A stretch of 64,000 nucleotides of DNA, from contig NZ_JARVKW010000025.1 of the NCBI RefSeq assembly GCF_029813775.1, forward strand, positions 44,983 to 108,982. Reading direction: 5' to 3'. Source of the stretch: Streptomyces sp. DH24 (GTDB taxonomy: Bacteria; Actinomycetota; Actinomycetes; Streptomycetales; Streptomycetaceae). The notes beneath the pieces were generated by a model that had not been told where the DNA came from, ran no database searches, and saw only the letters and a list, made by a program, of their open reading frames with translations. The position numbers and the translations under genes were made by a program. The first letter of the stretch is position 1; the number at the start of each line of letters is the position of its first letter. Shown here piece by piece: positions 58,060 through 64,000 of this stretch.

Positions 58060-58202
58060 AGCGCCTCCGGGGCGGCCTGGCCCAGCAGCATGCCGAGCAG
58101 CCCGAACAGGGCGACGGGCGGCGGCGCGGGCGACCTCACCCTGAGGGCCGCGTACAGCAGCCCGGCCAGCACACCGGCGAGCAGTGCCCGCGTGTACGCC
58201 AT
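58056..58202 (-). CDS. XapX-like tiny membrane protein, copy 2 (48 residues)
   Basis: A 48-residue frame reading AYTRALLAGVLAGLLYAALR followed by SPAPPPVALFGLLGMLLGQA, with the same two-helix pattern and Pro turn as the neighbouring XapX protein. The ATG at 58202 lies 5 bp after the cupin stop codon and its stop overlaps the next start (GTGA). Tandem XapX genes are an unusual arrangement; the two may form a heteromeric membrane pair. Confidence 0.65.
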   Translation of the reverse strand: MAYTRALLAGVLAGLLYAALRVRSPAPPPVALFGLLGMLLGQAAPEAL

Positions 58203-58207
58203 GACGC

Positions 58208-58762
58208 TCAGCTCCCCGTGCGCCACTGGTGGTCGGGCAGGAAGGTCACGTCGTAGCGCTGCGGCACGGTGGCGAACTTCTCCGGTTCGGGCACGAACGG
58301 GCGCTCGGGCAGGCCGAGTTCGTCCGTCGCGGTGCCGAGGGACTCGAAGAACCGCTCGAAGGTGCCGCCGGGGCCGGCGGCGACGCCGACGATCTGGCTG
58401 TGGTGCCGCTCGATGCGGTAGGCGTGCGGGCAGTTCTTCGGTACGAAGCCGAAGTCGCCGGCCGTGAGCACCTTCTCCTGCTGCTCGCCCTCCGGGTCCT
58501 CCACGAACAGCCGGACGGCTCCCTGCGTGACGTAGAAGACCTCGTAGGTGTCGGCGTGCAGGTGGGCCGGGATGATGTCGCCCTTGGGGCCTTCGCAGGT
58601 GAAGAAGTTGAAGGTGTTCTCGGTCTGCGGGCCGCCCGCGTACACGGTGATGAGGTCGCCGAACAGGTGGGCGCGGTCGCCCATCCCCTTCTCGATGACG
58701 TACGGCCTGCCCGGCTCGGCGGGGATCAGGGAGTGGCGGCGGCCGGCGAATTCGATGGTCAA
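58208..58762 (-). CDS. cupin-domain protein, quercetin 2,3-dioxygenase family
   Basis: A 184-residue single-chain cupin. The metal motif is PAHLHADTYEVFYVTQGAVR (His, His, Glu) and the second cupin motif GDFGFVPKNCPHAYRIERHH (His). Such proteins dioxygenate flavonols or other aromatics; here the substrate is unknown. It is the first gene of the MarR-controlled operon cupin - XapX - XapX - amidohydrolase - alpha/beta hydrolase. ATG at 58762, preceded by GGAGGCTCCCCTTGACC. Confidence 0.87.
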   Translation of the reverse strand: MTIEFAGRRHSLIPAEPGRPYVIEKGMGDRAHLFGDLITVYAGGPQTENTFNFFTCEGPKGDIIPAHLHADTYEVFYVTQGAVRLFVEDPEGEQQEKVLTAGDFGFVPKNCPHAYRIERHHSQIVGVAAGPGGTFERFFESLGTATDELGLPERPFVPEPEKFATVPQRYDVTFLPDHQWRTGS

Positions 58763-58810
58763 GGGGAGCCTCCGGCGGGGTGGGCTGTCGGGATGCGGTG
58801 CACCGTTCGA

Positions 58811-58855
58811 CCGTCAGGCAGACTGACGGCCGAAGCGATCGTCAGGTTACCTGAC
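58811..58855. promoter_or_regulatory. two palindromic operators in the marR/cupin promoter
   Basis: CCGTCAG-5-CTGACGG (58811-58829) and GTCAGGT-1-ACCTGAC (58841-58855) are perfect inverted repeats sharing the GTCAG/CTGAC half-site. They lie between the divergent cupin and MarR genes, so MarR most likely binds both and controls both transcripts. Confidence 0.85.
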
Positions 58856-58925
58856 ATCATGGGTTTGGCAAGGCCGTGCGGGATTCGTCCCCACGTATGC
58901 TCGGGGCCCGAGGAACCGAGGAGTC

Positions 58926-59390
58926 ATGGCCGAAACCGCACAGAACCTGCCCCTGCTGCTGGCCGGCGCCAAGCGCTGGTTCGACGACGCGCTCATCGCG
59001 AGCATGCGCGCCGCCGGCGAGCAGCCGCTGACCAGCGCGCAGGGCCAGGTCTTCGCCAGCCTGGACGCGGACGGCACCACGGTCTCGGAGATCGCGCGGC
59101 GCATCGGCGTCACCCGGCAGACGGCCCACCAGGCCGTGCACGGGCTGCTGGCCCTCGGCCTGCTGGAACAGGTCCCGGACCCGTCCTCGGCGCGCAGCCG
59201 CCTGATCCGTGTGACCGCGGAGGGGGCCAGGGTGCACCGGCGCGCCCAGGCGACACTGACCGTCCTGGAGGGCGTCCTCGCCGAGCGCATCGGGAAGGAG
59301 TCCGCCGCCGCGCTGCGCGAAGCGCTGACGGTGCCGCGCGGGGAACCGCCGGTGGTGGAGGCACCCCAGGGGCCCGGGCCGTCTCCGTGA
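58926..59390 (+). CDS. MarR-family transcriptional regulator
   Basis: A 154-residue winged-helix regulator. The HTH is TTVSEIARRIGVTRQTAHQA, then VHGLLALGLLEQVPDPSSAR with the wing; the dimerisation helices flank it, and a proline-rich tail ends the protein. It is divergent from the cupin-XapX-amidohydrolase-hydrolase operon and should repress it until an aromatic or phenolic ligand binds. ATG at 58926 follows CCGAGGAG. Confidence 0.92.
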   Translation: MAETAQNLPLLLAGAKRWFDDALIASMRAAGEQPLTSAQGQVFASLDADGTTVSEIARRIGVTRQTAHQAVHGLLALGLLEQVPDPSSARSRLIRVTAEGARVHRRAQATLTVLEGVLAERIGKESAAALREALTVPRGEPPVVEAPQGPGPSP

Positions 59391-59463
59391 AGCGGCGCCG
59401 TCCCCCGCACGGCCGGTCGCCGGGTCGCGGGTGGGGCGGCGCTGGCAGGGTGCGGGGAGGCGG

Positions 59464-59503
59464 GAATCGGTGCTCCCGCGTCTGAATCGGTGCTCCCGCG
59501 TCT
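59464..59503. repeat. 20-bp direct repeat after marR
   Basis: GAATCGGTGCTCCCGCGTCT occurs twice in direct tandem (about 59464-59483 and 59484-59503). No gene is interrupted. Confidence 0.8.
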
Positions 59504-59543
59504 TCCGCGCACCGTGACCGGAACGCCGCCCGACGGGCCCGCG

Positions 59544-59589
59544 CGCACGTGAGTCCCGCCGGCTCGGCCACCGGCAGGACTCACGTGCG
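59544..59589. terminator. long hairpin terminator downstream of marR
   Basis: Arms CGCACGTGAGTCCCGCCGG (59544-59562) and CCGGCAGGACTCACGTGCG (59571-59589) pair over 19 positions with one wobble around an 8-base loop. It also separates the oxidoreductase remnant on the other strand. Confidence 0.8.
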
Positions 59590-59603
59590 GGACGTCGGCG
59601 GGG

Positions 59604-59780
59604 TCACCCGCCCGGGACGAGCAGGATCTTGCCCCGGGTACCGCCCTTCTCCAGCAGCGCGTGGGCCCTCGGCCCCTCCTCGAACGGCAGGACGTGGGCG
59701 ATCCGCAGGGTCACGCGTCCCGCCTCGACGTGGCGTGCCAGCGCGTCGAGCTGCGGGGTCCGCTTGATGCAGTGCAGGAA
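59604..59780 (-). pseudogene. C-terminal fragment of a zinc-type alcohol dehydrogenase/quinone oxidoreductase
   Basis: The frame ends IKRTPQLDALARHVEAGRVT, LRIAHVLPFEEGPRAHALLE, KGGTRGKILLVPGG, the last ~55 residues of an MDR-type NADP-dependent oxidoreductase (GKILLVP end motif). The rest of the gene is missing; sequence before CIKRTPQ is unrelated arginine-rich reading. Confidence 0.6.
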
Positions 59781-59782
59781 CC

Positions 59783-59950
59783 GACGCGGACGCCTTCGCC
59801 GCCGACAGCGCCCTGCTCGTCTTCTGCTACCACTCCTCACTCGCCCTGCCCGCGCTCAACCCGTTCGCCGCGGAGGGGGTCGCCGACGGGTACCGGTGGC
59901 TGTTCAGCAACGCCGGCTGGGCCGGTGTGAGCTTCTTCTTCATCGAGTCC
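59783..59950 (+). pseudogene. N-terminal fragment of a membrane acyltransferase (acyltransferase-3-like)
   Basis: The plus frame reads DSALLVFCYHSSLALPALNP, FAAEGVADGYRWLFSNAGWA, GVSFFFIES, matching the first helix and HSxxL/NAGWxGVSFFF region of OafA-type membrane acyltransferases. It is cut at both ends and continues as unrelated sequence. Confidence 0.5.
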
Positions 59951-59951
59951 G

Positions 59952-60217
59952 CGGTGCGCTGCCGCGGCGACCACGGCGCCGAACGAGAAGCCGACGATGC
60001 CGAACGGCTCGTCGGTCACCGCGCGGGCGGGGCCGACGACCTGCTCGACCAGCTCGTCCAGGTCGAGGTCGTCGGCGTGCAGGGGGTACGGCCGCTGCCC
60101 GAGAAGTCGGGGGTGATGACGGTGTGGCGCCGGTGAAGTGGTCACGGACGTGGCCCCAGTGGACTCGCCGTCCGCGGCCGTGCCGTGCACGAACAGCAAC
60201 CCGGGGCCGCTCCCCAC
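59952..60217 (-). pseudogene. alpha/beta hydrolase fragment with frameshifts
   Basis: Two frames together give GPGLLFVHGTAADGEST, WGHVRDHFTG and LHADDLDLDELVEQVVGPAR, DEPFGIVGFSFGAVVAAAAH, with the oxyanion HG and nucleophile elbow GFSFGA of an alpha/beta hydrolase. A frameshift lies in the middle and the C-terminal half, including the catalytic His, is missing. Confidence 0.6.
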
Positions 60218-60605
60218 CAGGAGGGACGTGGGTGCGCAGGTGAGAGGGCATCAGAGCCGTCATGCCCACCATGGCCGCCAGGCAGACGAGACAGGCGTTC
60301 ACCTCCCAGGGCCAGGGCGGTGCCCAGCGGGTGAGCGGCCTCTCGCGCAGGAAGCCGACCATCAGGCACAGGCCGACCAGCACCGACACGTTGTAGGTGA
60401 CCTTGCCGCAGCCCTCGAACGTCACGCGGTCGAAGAGGCGGAGGACGGGCGGCTGGGCGAGCACGTTGCCCAGTCCCATCAGGAGCAGCGCGAAGAACAG
60501 GTGCACCCTCATGGCATCGCGGAACCGCCGCCGGACCAGAGCCGGTATCGTCCACGCCGCACCGCCGAGGAGCGTGACGATGGCGACGAGGTTGAGCCCG
60601 CTCAC
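60218..60605 (-). pseudogene. truncated MAB_1171c-like membrane protein
   Basis: The GTG at 60605 overlaps the stop of the upstream metallopeptidase gene (GTGA). The protein has three or four helices (SGLNLVAIVTLLGGAAWTIP, VHLFFALLLMGLGNVLAQPP, TYNVSVLVGLCLMVGFLRE, VNACLVCLAAMVGMTALMPS) and then runs into the alpha/beta hydrolase debris. Full-length MAB_1171c-type proteins are about 400 residues with more helices, so this copy is cut short at about 128. It is coupled to the ImmA/IrrE gene, as is common for this pair. Confidence 0.6.
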
Positions 60606-61126
60606 GCCGGTTCGGCGGTGAGCACGAGACTGTTGTACACCGAGGGCTTCCAGGGCTCGTCGAGCCCGTAGCGCCATGCTCGCCGGCTCATCGACAGGGC
60701 CTGGTGCATGATGGCCGACGCGATGATCTCGGCGTCGCGTTCGTCGCGGTCGGAGTAGGCGGTCCGCGACTGCGTGTCGGCCGGCCGCCGGCCGTCGAGG
60801 TCGAAGGCGATGATGTGGCCGACCTCGTGCAGGATGATGTGCGCCTGATGCGCCTTGGTGGTCTTGGCCTGGTAGGCGATGACGTCCTCGTGCTCGCGGG
60901 AGATCAGCACGCCGAACGGCCCGTGGGCCGGCAGGTCCCACTCGACGAGGGCGATGGGTCTGCCGCGCGACTTTCCGAGCAGATCGCACAGGGCCGTCAC
61001 GCTCAACGGCAGTTCGGGAGACAGCCGGCGCATCAGGTGGCGGCTGTGGGCCCGTAACCGGGCGTCACGTATGCGGTTTTCCCGGGCCCTTGAACGCCTC
61101 GCGACAAGCCCCCTGATGCCGAACAA
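60602..61126 (-). CDS. ImmA/IrrE-like metallopeptidase
   Basis: A 174-residue zinc peptidase. The motif IILHEVGHIIAFD gives His100, Glu101 and His104; upstream FGVLISREHEDVIAYQ and the acidic region after it (DRDERDAEIIASAIMHQ) complete the IrrE-type core. Such enzymes typically cleave an XRE-type repressor. No repressor gene is adjacent. The TTG at 61126 has GAGGGGG upstream; codon 24 is TTA (61055-61057), so expression may depend on bldA. A perfect palindrome 74 bp upstream is a candidate operator. The partner membrane gene downstream is truncated. Confidence 0.82.
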   Translation of the reverse strand: MFGIRGLVARRSRARENRIRDARLRAHSRHLMRRLSPELPLSVTALCDLLGKSRGRPIALVEWDLPAHGPFGVLISREHEDVIAYQAKTTKAHQAHIILHEVGHIIAFDLDGRRPADTQSRTAYSDRDERDAEIIASAIMHQALSMSRRAWRYGLDEPWKPSVYNSLVLTAEPA

Positions 61127-61199
61127 GTGAGTCCCCCTCGTTGCGTGCTGACACAAGGCACGGACGACAGCGAAGCACCGTTTTTGTGCCGCCCCCCTC

Positions 61200-61220
61200 G
61201 GCGAATGTACGACATTCGCC
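61200..61220. promoter_or_regulatory. palindrome upstream of the ImmA/IrrE-like gene
   Basis: GGCGAATGT-ACG-ACATTCGCC is a perfect 9-bp inverted repeat, 74 bp before the TTG start. It may bind the repressor that this type of peptidase cleaves. Confidence 0.6.
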
Positions 61221-61423
61221 ATCCGTGCGTAGGGCAACGAGATCAACTTCACTGGGCCGTAACACGACGTTGTCCCACGCGTCGGGCCCGGCGGCGCGAA
61301 CCGGTCGCAGTCGCCGGCCGCTGCCGGGGCGGAGGGGGGTGCTCGCGCGGTGGCGAGCACCCGAGCCGGCGGGAGTTCCGCTGCCGGTTTGGGGGGACGC
61401 CCGGCGGTCCTCGGAACGACCGA

Positions 61424-61455
61424 GGGCCGGATTCGGATGCCTCCGAATCCGGCCC
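61424..61455 (-). terminator. terminator downstream of tRNA-Pro (copy 2)
   Basis: GGGCCGGATTCGGA (61424-61437) pairs perfectly with TCCGAATCCGGCCC (61442-61455) around a 4-base loop, 20 bp after the tRNA 3' end on the minus strand. Confidence 0.85.
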
Positions 61456-61475
61456 TGGCCTGCGACTGTCTCCAG

Positions 61476-61549
<74 letters not shown>

Positions 61550-61650
61550 GTGCGCGTTGTCCCGCGGAGAACCGCGTGATCGCGCGGACAGCACTTTACC
61601 CCACCCGGCGGGCTGCGCCGAAAGCGGCCGGTGCGCGGCACAATCGGCGT

Positions 61651-62178
61651 ATGGGCAGCAGTGGTATGGGCAGCACGGGACCGGACCGGACGAACGACGC
61701 GCGTGACCGCGACAGTGCGGGCCGGGCGCGCAACGCGCGGCCCCGGGACGGGCTCGGGCGGCCCCTGCCGTACGGCGCGGACGGCGTGCCGCGGCAGCCC
61801 GAGGGCGTCGTGCGGACCCCGCCGGAGACCGTCGCGGAGGCGCAGCGGCTGCTGGACGAGGGCAAGCCGTTCCACGCGCACGAGGTCTTCGAGGACGCCT
61901 GGAAGTCGGGCCCGGAGGAGGAACGTGACCTGTGGCGGGGTCTCGCCCAGCTCGCCGTGGGGCTCACGCACTCCGCCCGGGGCAACGTCACGGGCGGCGC
62001 CCGGCTGCTGCGGCGCGGGGCGGGCGCCGTGGTGGAGTGGACGGCGGCGCAGGGGCAGCCGCGGCCCCACGGGATGGATCTTCCCGGCGTCGTGGCCTGG
62101 GCGCGCGGGCTGGCCGAGGCGGTGGAGCGGGGCGACGGACCGGTCGACGCGTCTCGCAGCGCGCCCCGGCTGACGTGA
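61651..62178 (+). CDS. DUF309 domain protein
   Basis: A 175-residue protein with an N-terminal Gly/Arg/Asp-rich tail (~45 residues) and a DUF309 core: AEAQRLLDEGKPFHAHEVFE, DAWKSGPEEERDLWRGLAQL, AVGLTHSARGNVTGGARLLR. The His and Glu of FHAHEVFE suggest a metal or substrate site; function unknown. The ATG at 61651 is preceded by CACAAT (61640-61645), placing the start codon near the expected transcription start, so the mRNA may be leaderless. Confidence 0.82.
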   Translation: MGSSGMGSTGPDRTNDARDRDSAGRARNARPRDGLGRPLPYGADGVPRQPEGVVRTPPETVAEAQRLLDEGKPFHAHEVFEDAWKSGPEEERDLWRGLAQLAVGLTHSARGNVTGGARLLRRGAGAVVEWTAAQGQPRPHGMDLPGVVAWARGLAEAVERGDGPVDASRSAPRLT

Positions 62179-62340
62179 CCGGGCGGCCACCGGCCCGGCG
62201 CACCGGCCGGGCCGGTGGCGGGCGCACGGGCAGTGTCACCGGGCCGGGCGGCGTCACCGGGCCCGGTGCTCCGGCCCTGGCGCGGTGGCGGGCGCACGGG
62301 CGGTGTCGGGGCGCCGGTCCCCGTGCGGCAGACTCGGGGC

Positions 62341-63114
62341 GTGCGAAAGATTCATGTCATCGGTATCGGCGCGGGCGACCCCGACCAGCTCACCCTCCAG
62401 GCGGTCCGGGCGCTGCGGAGCACGGACGTGTTCTTCGTCCTGGACAAGGGCGAGGTGAAGGCGGACCTCACACGGTTGCGCCGGGACATGCTCGACACGC
62501 ACGTGCCGGAGGGGACGTACCGGGTGGTCGAGGCGCGCGACCCGGAGCGGGACCGCCGTGCGGGCGGCGCCGCCTACTCCCCCGCCGTCGGTGACTGGCG
62601 CAGCGCCCGCGCCGACATCTACGAGCGGATGATCGCCGGTGAGCTCGGCGAGGACGAGAGCGGCGCGTTCCTGGTGTGGGGCGACCCGTCGCTGTACGAC
62701 AGCACCATCGGGATCCTGGGGGAGGTCCTCGCGCGCGGCGCGGTGTCCTTCACGTACGACGTCGTGCCGGGCATCAGCAGCGTGTCGGCGCTGGTCGCCC
62801 GGCACCGGACCGGGCTGAACCGGGTCGCCCGGCCGGTGCAGATCACCACGGGCCGTCGGCTCGCCGAGGGCTTCCCGGAGGGCGTGGACGACGTGGTCGT
62901 GATGCTCGACGCGCACCAGGCGTTCCGGCGGTACGCCGACCAGGACATGGACATCTACTGGGGCGCCTACATCGGGACCCCGGACGAGATCCTCGTCTCC
63001 GGCCCCATCGCCGAGGCCGCGCCCCGGATCGAGCGGGTGCGCGCCGAGGCCCGCGAGCGCAAGGGCTGGATCATGGACACGTACCTGCTGCGCCGACGGC
63101 CGAAGGACGCCTAG
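62341..63114 (+). CDS. cobF: precorrin-6A synthase (deacetylating)
   Basis: A 257-residue SAM-dependent methyltransferase of the aerobic cobalamin pathway, methylating precorrin-5 at C1 with loss of acetate. Landmarks are HVIGIGAGDPDQLTLQAVRA, FLVWGDPSLYDSTIGILGEV, VVPGISSVSALVARHRTGLN and TTGRRLAEGFPEGVDDVVVM, typical of the precorrin methylase family. GTG at 62341 is used; no strong ribosome site precedes it. It is convergent with cobK, the next pathway enzyme. Confidence 0.9.
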   Translation: MRKIHVIGIGAGDPDQLTLQAVRALRSTDVFFVLDKGEVKADLTRLRRDMLDTHVPEGTYRVVEARDPERDRRAGGAAYSPAVGDWRSARADIYERMIAGELGEDESGAFLVWGDPSLYDSTIGILGEVLARGAVSFTYDVVPGISSVSALVARHRTGLNRVARPVQITTGRRLAEGFPEGVDDVVVMLDAHQAFRRYADQDMDIYWGAYIGTPDEILVSGPIAEAAPRIERVRAEARERKGWIMDTYLLRRRPKDA

Positions 63115-63206
63115 GCCATGTCCGCGAAGTGGCGCCTGCCCGAGGGCGCCGCTTCGACCGGCGCCCGGCGGGAGGGGTCGAGGACCTGACCGGCTCGGCG
63201 CGGCGG

Positions 63207-63950
63207 TCAACTGGCGTCGAGACCGAGGAAGTCCAGGACGCCCGGCACGTCCGGGACCGCCCGGGTGCCCTCCGGCAGGGCGGGGCGGCGTACGACGACC
63301 ACCGGCAGGCGCAGGTCGCGGGCGGCGGCGAGCTTCGGTGCCGTCGCCGTTCCCCCGCTGTCCTTGGTGACCAGGACGTCGATGGCGTGCTCGCGCAGCA
63401 GGGCGTGTTCGTCGGCGAGCGTGAACGGGCCTCGTGACAGCACGGTGTGCGTGTGCGGGGGCATCGGCGGGCCGGGGGGTTCCACGGAGCGTACGACGAA
63501 GTGGAGTCGGGTCAGGTGCGCGAAGGCGGACAGGCCCAGGCGGCCCGTCGTGAGGAACACCCTGCGGCCGAGGTCCGGCAGCAGGGCGGCGGCCGCCGCC
63601 AGGGACGCGACCGGGTGCCAGCGGTCGCCGGGGCCGGGCCGCCAGCCGGGGCGGCGCAGGACCACCGCGGGGACCCCGGTCGTCGCGGCGGCCCGCGCGG
63701 CGTTCGCCGTGATGCCTTCCGCGAACGGGTGTGTCGCGTCGACCAGGGCGTCCACCCGCCCGGCGCGCAGCCAGTCGGCCAGACCCTCCGTGCCGCCGAA
63801 GCCGCCGATCCGCACGTCTCCGTCGAGCGCGCCCGGCCGGGCGACGCGGCCCGCGAGGGAGGTCGTGACGCGGACTCCGCGAGCCGTCAGCGCGGCGGCC
63901 AGTTCGCGGGCCTCGGTGGTGCCGCCGAGGATCAGCACGTGCGGGGACAT
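63207..63950 (-). CDS. cobK: precorrin-6A reductase
   Basis: A 247-residue NADPH-dependent enzyme reducing precorrin-6A to precorrin-6B. Landmarks are VLILGGTTEARELAAALTAR (nucleotide-binding GGTxEAR), VDALVDATHPFAEGITANAA, VPAVVLRRPGWRPGPGDRWH, VFLTTGRLGLSAFAHL and VLVTKDSGGTATAPKLAAAR (conserved KxSGG). ATG at 63950. It is convergent with cobF; further cob genes are probably beyond the right edge. Confidence 0.93.
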   Translation of the reverse strand: MSPHVLILGGTTEARELAAALTARGVRVTTSLAGRVARPGALDGDVRIGGFGGTEGLADWLRAGRVDALVDATHPFAEGITANAARAAATTGVPAVVLRRPGWRPGPGDRWHPVASLAAAAALLPDLGRRVFLTTGRLGLSAFAHLTRLHFVVRSVEPPGPPMPPHTHTVLSRGPFTLADEHALLREHAIDVLVTKDSGGTATAPKLAAARDLRLPVVVVRRPALPEGTRAVPDVPGVLDFLGLDAS

Positions 63951-63973
63951 GGCGACGAGCGTACGAGGTGACC

Positions 63974-64000
63974 GGGCAGGGGCAGGGGCAGGGGCAGGGG
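63974..64000. repeat. GGGCAG hexanucleotide tandem repeat at window edge
   Basis: GGGCAG repeats at least 4.5 times (63974-64000) and runs to the end of the window, upstream of cobK. Confidence 0.85.

Overview
The window is high-GC DNA with very few TTA codons, GTG/TTG starts, tightly overlapping genes, long GC-rich hairpin terminators, CebR- and SoxR-type operators and actinobacterial gene families. This points to a Streptomyces or close relative. From memory, the order icd / LuxR-type LAL regulator / inositol genes / SoxR-linked ABC exporter resembles the S. coelicolor SCO697x-SCO700x region, but this was not checked by alignment.

Layout. 0-9 kb is a secreted-enzyme and debris region. It holds a partial AA10 lytic polysaccharide monooxygenase, an RTX-like protein, a secreted S8 protease, a CBM2 protein with a Cip1-like domain and a CBM2-GH5 endoglucanase. 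Remnants of an Rhs protein, an IS5-type transposase and sarcosine oxidase alpha lie between them. The three cellulolytic genes each have a CebR operator and one or two TTA codons within the first 20 codons. 9-27 kb is mostly housekeeping: thioesterase, pentapeptide-repeat protein, SoxR-type promoter with ABC exporter, LPG-synthase-like membrane protein, a GlpK/GlpA/GlpB-like operon, amino-acid permease, MscS channel, monomeric isocitrate dehydrogenase, N-formylglutamate amidohydrolase and a P450.

27-36 kb is the most unusual part. A TPR-CHAT caspase-like protein is divergent from an operon of a signal-less subtilase, an ECF-like sigma factor and an acidic protein of unknown function. Next to it are a large LuxR (LAL) regulator and a divergent signal-less metzincin protease. 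This looks like an intracellular protease and regulatory module.

36-56 kb carries a HAD phosphatase, tRNA-Pro(GGG), fragments of an aromatic-catabolism pair, LysR/DMT exporter, and then a large inositol catabolism locus: iolC, an iolJ-type aldolase, iolB, iolD, a GntR regulator, an iolE-like isomerase, a sugar ABC transporter, two Gfo/Idh/MocA dehydrogenases, a phytanoyl-CoA-dioxygenase-like enzyme, an SDR and two LacI-type regulators. iolA is not in the window. 56-64 kb has a MarR-controlled operon (cupin, two tiny XapX proteins, amidohydrolase, alpha/beta hydrolase), a graveyard of gene fragments, an ImmA/IrrE-like metallopeptidase with a TTA codon, a second identical tRNA-Pro(GGG), a DUF309 protein and the cobalamin genes cobF and cobK.
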